Source of the DNA: Yersinia enterocolitica
GTDB taxonomy: Bacteria; Pseudomonadota; Gammaproteobacteria; Enterobacterales; Enterobacteriaceae
NCBI GenBank assembly: GCA_002082245.2
Contig: NBTC02000002.1
Span: 2,666,001-2,730,000 of the forward strand
Direction of reading: 5' to 3'
Length of the DNA stretch: 64,000 nt
Of the stretch, positions 1 to 9,068 are shown piece after piece (position 1 is the first letter of the stretch; each line of letters starts with the position of its first letter). The notes under the pieces are model-generated. The model made no database searches, had not been told where the DNA came from, and was given only the letters and a program-made list of their open reading frames with translations. The position numbers and the translations under genes are program-made.

Positions 1-705
1 GGACAATTTAGTTTTTCCGTATTGCTTATGAATCTAATAATATTAATTAATTATATGATATTTTTCCGAAAGGGGGATTCATTTGATGAACTTTCCCTTC
101 GTGAAAATATTAAAAAAAGTATGGGCGCCACAGGTACTCAACTGTATATCATTGCGTTAATCTTGCTAACATTCACTTGCGGCATAGAGGAAACAGCAAG
201 TGTTTGGGGTGCTATCTATATGAATGATTACTATCAAGCTCCATCTGTAATTTCAGGTTTACCTTATTTAGCATGTCAGGTATCAATGGTTATAGGGCGA
301 GGATTTGGTGATTACCTGACCAATAAATTGGGTAATATCCCAGTATTAAGATACGGAATTCTAATGGCAGCATTGGGAATCTTAATTGTGATAACCATTC
401 ATTCACCAATTGTTTCAATATTAGGTTTTTCACTAATCGGATTAGGGATGTCGGTGGTATTCCCATTAACAATTTCATTTATTGGCCAAATACCCAATAT
501 AAACTCGACGAGTGGAATCGCATTCGCAACTTGGATATCAAGAGTTGGCCTACTTATATTCCCACCGTTAATAGGGATGTTAGCCGACATGACATCATTA
601 AGAACTGCATTGATTATGATATTGGTTAGTTGCGTACTGGCATTCTTATTAATTAATACACTATCAAATACACTAATTAAACAGTTAACCTCAGGAGATA
701 GATAA
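1..705 (+). CDS. MFS-type transporter, C-terminal half (5' end outside window)
   Basis: The reading frame is open from the first base, so the gene starts left of the window and only about 234 codons are visible. The visible part has five or six hydrophobic helices separated by short polar loops, with a charged loop near residues 20-40 that fits the central loop of a 12-helix carrier. The pattern, including a G-rich helix near the end, fits the C-terminal half of a major facilitator superfamily permease. Its stop codon overlaps the start of the next gene (TAATG), so it is translated with the glycosyltransferase/carbamoyltransferase operon. By context it is probably the exporter of the glycoside made by that operon. 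Substrate unknown; an uptake role cannot be excluded. The DNA is AT-rich compared with the dha genes that follow the operon. Confidence 0.75.
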   Translation, partial: GQFSFSVLLMNLIILINYMIFFRKGDSFDELSLRENIKKSMGATGTQLYIIALILLTFTCGIEETASVWGAIYMNDYYQAPSVISGLPYLACQVSMVIGRGFGDYLTNKLGNIPVLRYGILMAALGILIVITIHSPIVSILGFSLIGLGMSVVFPLTISFIGQIPNINSTSGIAFATWISRVGLLIFPPLIGMLADMTSLRTALIMILVSCVLAFLLINTLSNTLIKQLTSGDR

Positions 706-2105
706 TGAAAAAAACAAAGTGGGCTATCATATCAGGGGATGGACTCCCAACGAGTGGTCTACTCACTATTTTTAGAAATGTTGCAGAAATAGCTATAAAA
801 AACAATGATATTATAAATGAAATACCCGCCGATTTAGGATTTTCTTGGCGGCCGGACAAAAAAAAATTTTTCCCTCATGGTAGTACAGAATCACAATATT
901 CAACATGGATGAGAATAAGTTCTATCCATCAAAAATACTCTTATGATAGCGATCATGGGCACTGTTTTACTCATATCAGAAAGAGGGTAGCAAGATATAA
1001 ATCATTAACAGGAGAAGAAATTAAACAGATCAATCAAGATATTAATTCTATTGCTAAAATTTATGAGGATTATTTCCTAAGTTGGTTTGAAGATAATAAG
1101 GTCGATTGGGTGTTTTGCTTAAATATTACCCTTTCGGATGCCGTTCCTGTTAGCCTGGCACTGCACAACGCAGCGAGAAGGTATTGGGCTAAAAAAGATA
1201 ACGGCGGTATTATTTTTTGGGATCATGACCTATTTGGTAGTTATGCCATTTATGAACATGAAGAAAGACTATATCCTGAAAAACCCAATATATTGACACC
1301 CATACCACAAGATAATACCTATACTAAATGGATAGTTGCGTCTGAAGCCTTGGCGAAGGAAAGTAGAGACTATCCAACAGAATTGGTACCTGATGTCATT
1401 CCTAATATATTACCGTCAATCGATGTGTCTGCTTTTAGCAATATTCACATTGATTTTTTAAACCAATATAATATAGCTATAGGTTCATCTATTGTTATAG
1501 TTCCCGTTAGAGTATTTAGAGTCAAGGGTATCGAAATATCAATAAGTGTTTTTAATAAGCTACTTGATATTTATAAAGAAAAAAAACTACCCACGCCGAA
1601 ACTGTTGATATTCGGGAACATGAATGAAGATCCTGAGTATGCTCATGATTTAAAAGAGCAGGTAAAAAAATACAACCTAGACAATAGTATTATATTTTTA
1701 GATGAAGTACCGATAAAAACATATAAAGATAAAGACAACAAATGGCATTTAGATGAAATTGACTTACTTATCATTTGCCATACGTTATCCGGCGCAGTTT
1801 TATTTACACCTAATGTAGAGAACGTGGAAAGTGTCGGTTTAGGTCCAGCACTTGCTGCTATTGCAGGTATTCCCTGCGCAGTAACACAGTATACGGCCTT
1901 CACTGAGTTTTATGGCACTGAGTACCATCACATTAAAGTAATCCCAGAACACCCCAGGGATGCTGCACAACAGTTATTTGAATGGATGCAGTTACATGCT
2001 GCCGGGGCTGACGAGATTAAAACGCTATTAGCTAATAATAAAAAATTTGTTCAATCAAAATTCCCTAGAGAACCGTGGAGTAAATTCATGCATAAATTAT
2101 TATAA
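705..2105 (+). CDS. glycosyltransferase-like protein (GT4/GT-B type)
   Basis: This 466-residue protein has the look of a GT-B glycosyltransferase. A weakly conserved N-terminal half is followed by a second Rossmann-like half starting near residue 260 with a strand and a P-x-R-x-x-R-x-K-G-I segment, which is the usual acceptor/donor hinge motif of family GT4. After it come a strand ending in F-G-N, and near residues 350-400 a region corresponding to the nucleotide-sugar binding loop (S-V-G-L-G-P-A-L-A-A-I-A-G-I-P). No signal peptide or membrane helix is seen, so it should be cytoplasmic. It starts at the ATG that overlaps the transporter stop. It probably adds a sugar to the core of the product of this operon. 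Donor and acceptor cannot be told from sequence. Confidence 0.65.
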   Translation: MKKTKWAIISGDGLPTSGLLTIFRNVAEIAIKNNDIINEIPADLGFSWRPDKKKFFPHGSTESQYSTWMRISSIHQKYSYDSDHGHCFTHIRKRVARYKSLTGEEIKQINQDINSIAKIYEDYFLSWFEDNKVDWVFCLNITLSDAVPVSLALHNAARRYWAKKDNGGIIFWDHDLFGSYAIYEHEERLYPEKPNILTPIPQDNTYTKWIVASEALAKESRDYPTELVPDVIPNILPSIDVSAFSNIHIDFLNQYNIAIGSSIVIVPVRVFRVKGIEISISVFNKLLDIYKEKKLPTPKLLIFGNMNEDPEYAHDLKEQVKKYNLDNSIIFLDEVPIKTYKDKDNKWHLDEIDLLIICHTLSGAVLFTPNVENVESVGLGPALAAIAGIPCAVTQYTAFTEFYGTEYHHIKVIPEHPRDAAQQLFEWMQLHAAGADEIKTLLANNKKFVQSKFPREPWSKFMHKLL

Positions 2106-2152
2106 ATAGAGATTATTACTTTCAAAAAAAACTCACTTCAAAGGAATATATA

Positions 2153-3655
2153 ATGAATATTATAGATATAAACATACGCAAAAATAAAAATGAAATACCA
2201 CCCAAAATAAAAATTTTAATACTCGGCGCTGGAATGTCGGGTTTAGAGTTAGCTAAGCATTTAAATTGTAGAGGAATAAAAGACATCGTCGTTATAGAAG
2301 CTGGTCCAGCAGATGATTACAACCATATAAATGCAGGAGGTGAATATGAACGAGCCAATGAATATTGGAAAAATGAAGGATCTGATAAATACTCCTACCG
2401 TTCATGGCATTCTTTAAATGAACCTCATTTTGCTAAAGGAACTTGTCTACGTCGTAGAGTCGGCGGTAGATCCCTTTATTGGCATGGTGTTATTTTACCA
2501 ATAGAGGCTGAGACACTTAAATTCTGGCCTTCAAATATTGCCCATGATCTTACTGAAAGTTGGTTAGGTGGACCATCACTTTACACACAGGTGCAGTCTG
2601 AAATGCTCGCATGGGCAGATAAGAATCACGATATAGATTACTCTCTTCAGCTTTCTGGTTTTGAGTTTAAAATAACACCTCAGGTTATTCGTAATATTAA
2701 TTCATCAGGTGGCTGGGAATCTTATTCACCACTTTCCTATTGGAAAGAAGATAACCAATTAAGATCTAACCCGAAAATAATTCCTGGGTATGAAGTTATG
2801 TCACTCATCGTTAAAAATGGTCACTGTATTGGCGCTAAGTTGAGACATATTGGCTCTAATGAGGTACATACCATCTTCGCTGATAAATGTGTTCTCGCCT
2901 TAGGTACCATTGAGAATACACGTTTGGCAGCGCAAGTACTTTATGATTCGGGACATTTAATTGAGGAAAAAATAACTGGACTCGTCGATCACATTGTTCA
3001 GGGGTTTAATGTGACATTTGAGTATTATAAACTATCCGATATGCTGAGAGAGTTAATTGAATATAAATCTGACACTATATTCTTTTGCCATAGTTCCGCA
3101 GGAGAAAGATTTAATTTATTTTTCACTATCACCCAATCATATTTTGGCATTGAATTAGAAGTATGGACAATGGGCGAACAGATCCCCTCCGATCACGGAT
3201 ATATTTTCATAAATAGAAATGATGAGAACATGCCTTTATCAATTTATAGTGGTTTAAATAATGATGATAATGTATTGATACAAAAACAGCGGGATGAACT
3301 AAATATATTCTGGCATGGAATTTGTGAAAATATATCAATCCCCTTTTCCCCATTAGTTTTTGAAGGCGGTTTTACTGTCCATGCCAGAACCATGGGGGAT
3401 GTCTATCATGAATTTCATTCCCCATCGAGGGTAGTCCATGCCAACAAACCCGTCACATGGATAAGCCCACTTGGAACGGAAAACCATGAAAGTAGTACTC
3501 TGCCACTGGGAGAAATATTGAATGAAAATCATGAATTTGATCATATCAAAAATCTATATGCTGTTGGCCCAAGTACATTCCCACGACCAGGTGCGGCTAA
3601 TCCATCGTTAACAACACTCGCACTATCACGTCGACTTGCTTACATTCTTAATTAA
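2153..3655 (+). CDS. GMC-family FAD-dependent oxidoreductase
   Basis: The N-terminus carries a Rossmann FAD-binding motif G-A-G-M-S-G (residues 25-30) followed about 20 residues later by an acidic strand end (V-V-I-E-A-G), the classic ADP-ribose contact. The C-terminus has the GMC signature around residues 470-498 (V-G-P-S-T-F-P-R-P-G-A-A-N-P-S-L-T), including the conserved Asn-Pro of the active-site His/Asn pair. Length (500 aa) fits the family. GMC enzymes oxidise alcohols, and relatives in aminoglycoside pathways oxidise a sugar or aminocyclitol hydroxyl. With two glycosyltransferases and a carbamoyltransferase as neighbours, oxidation of a sugar hydroxyl during tailoring is the most likely role (inference). 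It lies 47 bp after the glycosyltransferase. Confidence 0.8.
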   Translation: MNIIDINIRKNKNEIPPKIKILILGAGMSGLELAKHLNCRGIKDIVVIEAGPADDYNHINAGGEYERANEYWKNEGSDKYSYRSWHSLNEPHFAKGTCLRRRVGGRSLYWHGVILPIEAETLKFWPSNIAHDLTESWLGGPSLYTQVQSEMLAWADKNHDIDYSLQLSGFEFKITPQVIRNINSSGGWESYSPLSYWKEDNQLRSNPKIIPGYEVMSLIVKNGHCIGAKLRHIGSNEVHTIFADKCVLALGTIENTRLAAQVLYDSGHLIEEKITGLVDHIVQGFNVTFEYYKLSDMLRELIEYKSDTIFFCHSSAGERFNLFFTITQSYFGIELEVWTMGEQIPSDHGYIFINRNDENMPLSIYSGLNNDDNVLIQKQRDELNIFWHGICENISIPFSPLVFEGGFTVHARTMGDVYHEFHSPSRVVHANKPVTWISPLGTENHESSTLPLGEILNENHEFDHIKNLYAVGPSTFPRPGAANPSLTTLALSRRLAYILN

Positions 3656-3687
3656 CAGAAGGCTAAATTAATAAGGATATTACTTTT

Positions 3688-5409
3688 ATGTGTAATCCAA
3701 TTTATATTCTCGGTACTGCTCTATCGCATGATGGCTCAACATGTCTAATGAAAGATGGCAAAATTATATTCTCGATTGAGAAGGAAAGAATATCCCGAGT
3801 AAAACATGATGGATTTAATGATAATTCAACTATTCAATATTGTTTAGATGCTGCGGGTATTGAATATAAGGACCTCTCATTGATAGTAGAACAAAACTCT
3901 TATAATCCATTATTTAGCCAATCATTAGAACAGCGGAAAAATAGGGTTTTACCCCCCATGGTGCCGATCATCACACTTTCTCATCACTTGGCACATGCCT
4001 ACAGTGCCATAGGAACATCACCTTTTGATGATATGGGTATTGTGGTTATTGATGGCCATGGAGGTAGCTTAGACAGTTGTAATGACATTGTTGAGGATAT
4101 CAAAGGTGCGAATAGTATCCACGTTAACAATCGTTACCGTTACTGGGAAACATGCAGCTACTACGTTTATCAAGATAGTAAAATCAAGCCTATCTTCAAA
4201 GACTTCTCCAGGTGGGTTAATCGAAAGAATCGCAAAGACTATCCTGTTTCGAGCTGGGAAATAGAAAATTCTATTGGTGAGTTTTATGAAGGGATAGCGC
4301 TGTATATTTTTGGCGAGCTGGATTGCGCAGGTAAGTTGATGGGATTAGCCCCTTACGGAAGGCCGAATGTAATCGATTGGATACCGTTCTACTTCGATTC
4401 CAGCAAAGTGGTGTTGCGTAGTGACTGGTGGGCAAAAATAGACCCTCTGTTAAACTCTGGTCCTACTCATTTTCGTGACAACTTCCAATATTACGCCGAT
4501 TTAGCCTATTGGGCGCAAACCAAACTCGAGGAAGCACTGTTTTATCTGTTCAGCCATTACTACCAACTTTATCCTATGAAAAACTTTGCTTATGCCGGAG
4601 GGGTTGCATTAAATGCCACCGCAAATGAAAAGCTCATTACTAATAGTGAGTTTGAGCGTCTCTATATCCAACCTGCGGCGGGAGATAACGGGCTATCAAT
4701 TGGTTGTTGCTATTATGGCTGGTTGGAAGTGCTGAAGAAAGAGCGAGTAAAACACTCTGGCTCAACATACTTTGGCAAAAAATATGATGATATTAGTGTT
4801 ATGGCAGAGCTTGAAAAGCATGCCGATAAAATTGAATATACTTACTATGATGATATTGAAGCTATTGCCGCAAAATCCATCGTGGCAGGTAATGTTATTG
4901 CCTGGTTCCAAGGGGAGTCTGAATTTGGCCCTCGCGCTTTAGGAAACAGAAGTATCTTAGCGGACCCCCGTAACCCTCGAATGAAAGATCATATTAATAC
5001 TAACGTTAAATATCGCGAGGATTTTCGCCCTTTTGCTCCTGCCGTTTTACATGAAAAAGCGAATGACTATTTCGACTTGAACCATGATAGTGATCACATG
5101 CTATTTATTGCCTATGTCAAAGAAAAATATCGAGCAGCACTACCTTCGATTGTCCATGTAGACGGTAGTGCCCGCGTGCAAACTGTCAAAAAGGAGATGA
5201 ATAAAAAATTCCATACCTTAATAAATTATTTTTTTGCCGAGACTGGCGTGCCTATATTACTAAATACCTCTTTGAACACCAAAGGAATGCCAATAGTGGA
5301 AACCCCTAAGGATGCCGTCAATTTATTCTTAAACTGTGGGCTAGATTTCCTGTTCATCAACAATTACATGATATACAAGAAAAACACGTCATTAATCTCT
5401 TTGTATTAA
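3688..5409 (+). CDS. NodU/CmcH/TobZ-family O-carbamoyltransferase
   Basis: At 573 residues this has the full length of the NodU/CmcH family. These enzymes use carbamoyl phosphate and ATP to make carbamoyl-adenylate and then carbamoylate a hydroxyl. The N-terminal Kae1-like domain opens with I-L-G-T-A-L-S-H-D-G-S, then has the metal-binding His cluster H-H-L-A-H-A (residues 99-104) and an I-D-G-H-G-G motif near residue 122. A second nucleotide-binding part follows (Y-A-G-G-V-A-L-N, then A-A-G-D-N-G-L-S-I-G). The C-terminal domain has the family hallmark G-E-S-E-F-G-P-R-A-L-G-N-R-S-I-L. All key motifs look intact. It sits 32 bp after the GMC gene and 44 bp before the last glycosyltransferase. 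The acceptor is probably a sugar hydroxyl on the cluster product (inference). Confidence 0.92.
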   Translation: MCNPIYILGTALSHDGSTCLMKDGKIIFSIEKERISRVKHDGFNDNSTIQYCLDAAGIEYKDLSLIVEQNSYNPLFSQSLEQRKNRVLPPMVPIITLSHHLAHAYSAIGTSPFDDMGIVVIDGHGGSLDSCNDIVEDIKGANSIHVNNRYRYWETCSYYVYQDSKIKPIFKDFSRWVNRKNRKDYPVSSWEIENSIGEFYEGIALYIFGELDCAGKLMGLAPYGRPNVIDWIPFYFDSSKVVLRSDWWAKIDPLLNSGPTHFRDNFQYYADLAYWAQTKLEEALFYLFSHYYQLYPMKNFAYAGGVALNATANEKLITNSEFERLYIQPAAGDNGLSIGCCYYGWLEVLKKERVKHSGSTYFGKKYDDISVMAELEKHADKIEYTYYDDIEAIAAKSIVAGNVIAWFQGESEFGPRALGNRSILADPRNPRMKDHINTNVKYREDFRPFAPAVLHEKANDYFDLNHDSDHMLFIAYVKEKYRAALPSIVHVDGSARVQTVKKEMNKKFHTLINYFFAETGVPILLNTSLNTKGMPIVETPKDAVNLFLNCGLDFLFINNYMIYKKNTSLISLY

Positions 5410-5453
5410 TACAACTGTAAATCATATCTGTATGTTAAAAATATGAGGTTTCT

Positions 5454-6809
5454 ATGCATGAAGATAAATCATCTATTGGTGATAATAACAGCCTAAAAAT
5501 TGGCATTATCCATTTAATAACCGAAGGCGTACAACTTTTTGTCGGCGGAGTAGGTTCTTATATCAGAGGGCAAATTATGGCATTACCGGAGGTAATTAAA
5601 TTACTGGCTGATAATAATATCAGCTTAGAACCTCATTTTATTGAAATTGCCTCCAGTAAATATAATTATTTTTTTGACACCAGTAATTATGGTTATTTTA
5701 TTAACCAAATTCATAATATGGGGGGGACCTTTTCAACTGTACCAGACATGACATTGGGGAAAGGCGTTGATTGTTCATGGCCCTACGGTGATGCTTTTCT
5801 TGGTAACTTACAGAACTGGCAAATCTCCTCTGCTGCAGGGGCGGCAAAAATTATTGATCTCAGTAGCCATTACGATATCACTCTGGCCTTTTGTCATGAA
5901 TTGCCGTTTTCGTTCACGCCGCTAATTGCTCGTTTGCATGCGGCTATTGAGAAACGTAATCTAAAAATTATCTATATTTCCCATGGCACGGCATTTAATC
6001 ATGAAATGCCATTACCGAATCCTGAACGTATTATGGCTGAATCATTGGCTGTTCACTGGGCCAAGATTGATTCTAATATCAAGCTCGGTAATATCAGCAA
6101 CTTCCTGGCAATGCACTTAGTGGCACAATACGGTGCTGACCCACAATCATTTATACCGACACCTGCAGGAATAAATATCAATGACCCCTGGTTTCGAATA
6201 CGCAGTGATCAGGAAATCAGTGACACACTCTCATCACACGGAATATCGCTGGATCACTCATTAGCTATCACTTTAGGCAGAGGGGTTCATTACAAACGCC
6301 ATGATCTGTTGCTCAGAGCAGCCTGTTATCTGGGTAATGATATTCATCCCGTTATTATGAGTGACCCGATTTTGCCGGAGTTATCTGCCTTAGCGAGCCG
6401 ACTCGATATCTCTGCCTCTCTGATCAATTCTTTTGATCGCGAACTAATGGCATGTCTTATTCAATGGCGTAATACGCGGGTTTGCGTTCTTTCTGCTGAG
6501 AATGAACCTAATGGATTGATTCCGATGGAATCACGTTGGCTGGCCAGACAGCAGGGAGCATTGTTAATTGTTGCCGACTCCGGCGGTTTGAGTGAGCAAG
6601 TTGAACATGGGATCGATGGGTTCCTTCACATCCCCGGGAACGCAGCAAGTTTAGCGGAAATAATACGCCAGATTTGCCAATTAACCGACGGCGAAATAGA
6701 TAAAATCAGACAAGCCGGAGCTACATTAATAGAAGAGCGCTATAACTGGCGAAACCAGATTTTGTCTCCACTGAGATATCTGATTCCGCAAATTGCAGCT
6801 CTGGACTGA
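5454..6809 (+). CDS. glycosyltransferase family 4 protein
   Basis: This 451-residue protein shows a GT-B fold. The N-terminal part has a glycine-rich acceptor loop (F-V-G-G-V-G-S-Y, residues 29-36) and an I-S-H-G-T segment near residue 180. The C-terminal domain begins near residue 270 (L-G-R-G-V-H-Y-K-R-H-D-L-L-L), and the donor-binding region is E-N-E-P-N-G-L-I-P-M-E-S-R near residue 350, an E-x(7)-E motif typical of retaining GT4 enzymes. The ATG at 5454 is preceded by a GAGG ribosome binding site. It is the last gene of the AT-rich operon and is followed by a weak hairpin. The operon therefore has two glycosyltransferases, which suggests a product with at least two transferred sugars. Confidence 0.8.
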   Translation: MHEDKSSIGDNNSLKIGIIHLITEGVQLFVGGVGSYIRGQIMALPEVIKLLADNNISLEPHFIEIASSKYNYFFDTSNYGYFINQIHNMGGTFSTVPDMTLGKGVDCSWPYGDAFLGNLQNWQISSAAGAAKIIDLSSHYDITLAFCHELPFSFTPLIARLHAAIEKRNLKIIYISHGTAFNHEMPLPNPERIMAESLAVHWAKIDSNIKLGNISNFLAMHLVAQYGADPQSFIPTPAGININDPWFRIRSDQEISDTLSSHGISLDHSLAITLGRGVHYKRHDLLLRAACYLGNDIHPVIMSDPILPELSALASRLDISASLINSFDRELMACLIQWRNTRVCVLSAENEPNGLIPMESRWLARQQGALLIVADSGGLSEQVEHGIDGFLHIPGNAASLAEIIRQICQLTDGEIDKIRQAGATLIEERYNWRNQILSPLRYLIPQIAALD

Positions 6810-6822
6810 TGCAGAGCTACAA
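6793..6822 (+). terminator. possible terminator of the carbamoyl-glycoside operon
   Basis: Inverted repeat with 11-bp arms (one mismatch) at 6793-6803 and 6812-6822 around an 8-nt loop. It overlaps the stop codon of the last glycosyltransferase. There is no clear T-run after it, so its strength is uncertain. The next gene is convergent. Confidence 0.4.
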
Positions 6823-6852
6823 TGTTCAGTTAAGCATTTTGGCGGTGATTTT

Positions 6853-8283
6853 TTATTGCAGTTTCAGTGCCCCGATTGCGGTATCTAATATTGCATTTTG
6901 CCCATTACGGCTGGCTTCCAGGCAACCCATGGCACCGACTAACATTGGAATATCCAACTCTTTAGCCAGAATAGCGCTATGAGACATGATATGCCCCTTG
7001 CTTAAACAGATGCCTTTTACCTGCCGGTGGTTCAGCCCAACCATTTGTGAAGGCAATAATTCCTCGGCTAATAATATAATTTCACCACTAACTGAAAGAG
7101 AAACTGGTGGTAGCCCGGTCAAATGGCCCAATGTGCGGTTAAGTATATCGCGGATATCTAATTCCCGAACGCGTAGATACTCATCATCCAGAGCCAGATA
7201 ATCTTCCACCATTGTCATCAATTCATCCTGCAATGCCGATTCTGCACAAACTAACTGACGCTCTACGCGCGCATCCAGCGCCTGATGCAGTTCCCCATCA
7301 TCAATCAGCATCACATGAGCGTTAAAAATAGCCGCTGCTTCAGGGCTAATCTGCTGTTCTGCCTGTTGTGCCAACTGCTGCAAATCAGCCACAGTTTGCG
7401 CCAACGCCTGTTGTAAACGCCGCTGCTCTTTAGCTACCTGTTCAGCATTGATTGTTTGAGGTAAAAAAACCGGAATGGCGGGTAACCATTGCAACAATGG
7501 TGCACTAATCGCGCCACGAGGCACCATGACACCAGTAAATTCCCCCTCACTGGTGGTGGTGACGAATTCGCCAAAATGTTGCCGCGCCAATTGCATAAAA
7601 GCATCTAGCGCCTCGCCTGCTTGCTCACCACTGGCCAGCAAACGAATGGTATCACCTTTACGAACTTGCAATATTGCGAGCTGGTTCAGGCTGCGTGGAT
7701 TCACACACTGACCATTTTTTTCCAGCAGTAAATCTGCCGCGAACGGAGCCAATGCTTCGACCAATTTAGCCGCCGGTCGCACATGTAACCCGTTAGGATT
7801 GCGCACCACCCAACTGACACTCTGAGCATCCGCTGCCGCCTTAGCCACCGCATTACTGGCAGGTACCACGGCTTCTTCCCCTAGCTGAGTGGCTTTCGCT
7901 ATCAACGCCCCCATTGCTTCAGCACGGACGTCGGCAAGTGAAGCGCCAGATGATGCAGCGACGACAGCAGCGAGAGTCCCTTCCACCAGTGGTGCGGCAC
8001 AGAGTTGCACATGTTGCGCCATATCGGGGTCTAATAGCTCCAGTGCCGTTTCTGCGCTGAGTAAGGCACTGCCTAAATCCATCAAAACCAGTACCCCAGA
8101 TGGGGTGTAAACCGACTCAATGGCTTCCATCACTTTAATGGCATCCGTGCCAATAGGATGATCCAGGTCGTCTACACCGGCAGCAACCGCTAACTGGCAG
8201 CTCCCTTGTGTCATTTGCTGTGCCAGTTCGGCCACACCCTGAGCCAGCAGCGCGCTATGAGAAACTACAACGAGATTGACCAT
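6853..8283 (-). CDS. dhaM: PTS-dependent dihydroxyacetone kinase, phosphotransferase subunit DhaM
   Basis: DhaM passes phosphate from the PTS (EI/HPr) to the ADP bound in DhaL. Three domains are visible. The N-terminal EIIA(Man)-like domain has the active His at residue 9 (V-V-V-S-H-S). The middle HPr-like domain has its His at residue 167 (N-P-N-G-L-H-V-R-P-A-A). The C-terminal EI-like domain has its His at residue 435 (G-H-I-M-S-H-S-A-I-L-A). All three phosphorylatable histidines are present. The start at 8283 (476 aa) is chosen because AGGAGGAAAG lies directly upstream and MVNLVVVSHS is the normal N-terminus; a start 16 codons earlier is possible but has no such site. It is the last gene of gldA-dhaK-dhaL-dhaM. 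Confidence 0.95.
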   Translation of the reverse strand: MVNLVVVSHSALLAQGVAELAQQMTQGSCQLAVAAGVDDLDHPIGTDAIKVMEAIESVYTPSGVLVLMDLGSALLSAETALELLDPDMAQHVQLCAAPLVEGTLAAVVAASSGASLADVRAEAMGALIAKATQLGEEAVVPASNAVAKAAADAQSVSWVVRNPNGLHVRPAAKLVEALAPFAADLLLEKNGQCVNPRSLNQLAILQVRKGDTIRLLASGEQAGEALDAFMQLARQHFGEFVTTTSEGEFTGVMVPRGAISAPLLQWLPAIPVFLPQTINAEQVAKEQRRLQQALAQTVADLQQLAQQAEQQISPEAAAIFNAHVMLIDDGELHQALDARVERQLVCAESALQDELMTMVEDYLALDDEYLRVRELDIRDILNRTLGHLTGLPPVSLSVSGEIILLAEELLPSQMVGLNHRQVKGICLSKGHIMSHSAILAKELDIPMLVGAMGCLEASRNGQNAILDTAIGALKLQ

Positions 8284-8317
8284 CTTTCCTCCTGATAAAC
8301 GTGTCAGTCCAGCCTGA

Positions 8318-8950
8318 TTAATGACTGGCAACCTGCCATAACGCCTGCATCATCAGCATGGCTGATGTTGCCCCTGGGTCCTGATGACCAATACTCCGTT
8401 CGCCCAGATAGCTGGCACGGCCTTTGCGGGCCTGCATAGTAATAGTGCCGGCCAATGCTTGCTGGGCACGTTCAACGGCCTGCTGCAATGCATCTACCAC
8501 CGTGACTCCCTGCTGATTTGCCTGTTCGAGTTGCGCCACTACCGCCCACCAAACATCACACATCGTTTTATCGCCCGGTTCCGCTTTACCGCGCATCACT
8601 ACCCCTTCCACTCCATCTTTAAACATCTGACAAACCGCCGTCAGATCGAGGCTCTGCTTAGCATTCGTGCTTTGTGCTGCGCGAATAAAAAACGTGCCAA
8701 ACAGCGGGCCGCTGGCGCCGCCAACACTTGAAAGCAGTGTCATACCGGTATTTTTCAGGATAAAACCAATGTCTTTATCGGCAAAGGTCGGTAACTTTTC
8801 GACCACTTTATTAAAGCCGCGATTCATGTTCAGGCCGTGGTCGCCGTCGCCGATTTCAGTATCCAACTGCGTCAAAAAATCTCGCTGCTCGCTGAAAACT
8901 TCAGCACATAACTGTAACCAACTGACAATTTGTTGTTTGGTGAGTCCCAT
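8318..8950 (-). CDS. dhaL: dihydroxyacetone kinase ADP-binding subunit DhaL
   Basis: DhaL holds a tightly bound ADP that DhaM re-phosphorylates, and it transfers the phosphate to dihydroxyacetone on DhaK. The Mg-binding aspartates are visible at residues 30, 35 and 37 (D-T-E-I-G-D-G-D-H-G), and the nucleotide loop G-G-A-S-G-P-L-F-G-T follows. The 210-residue length equals that of the E. coli protein when the ATG at 8950 is used. That ATG has AGGAGAAG upstream, so the start six codons earlier is not preferred. It lies 34 bp before dhaM. Confidence 0.95.
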   Translation of the reverse strand: MGLTKQQIVSWLQLCAEVFSEQRDFLTQLDTEIGDGDHGLNMNRGFNKVVEKLPTFADKDIGFILKNTGMTLLSSVGGASGPLFGTFFIRAAQSTNAKQSLDLTAVCQMFKDGVEGVVMRGKAEPGDKTMCDVWWAVVAQLEQANQQGVTVVDALQQAVERAQQALAGTITMQARKGRASYLGERSIGHQDPGATSAMLMMQALWQVASH

Positions 8951-9004
8951 GTTCTTCTCCTGGCGCATTGTTTTGTAAGATTATTTTCAGCACTTGTGCT
9001 GAAT

Positions 9005-9060
9005 TAAACTCAGTGATTCGGGTTGGTGAAAGTCGCGCATCCCTGCGGCTTCAAGTACCA
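9005..9060. repeat. partial ERIC-like fragment between dhaK and dhaL
   Basis: The segment carries AGTGATTCGGGT, a GCGCGCA-like stretch and CCTGCGGCTTCAAG, in the same order as the right half of the ERIC variants at 16.3-16.5 kb. The left half is missing. It sits inside the transcribed spacer between dhaK and dhaL. Confidence 0.5.
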
Positions 9061-9068
9061 AGGAGATA

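Noticed and set aside
8667..8978. Plus-strand frames opposite dhaL and dhaM
   Set aside because: Antisense shadows of well-supported genes.
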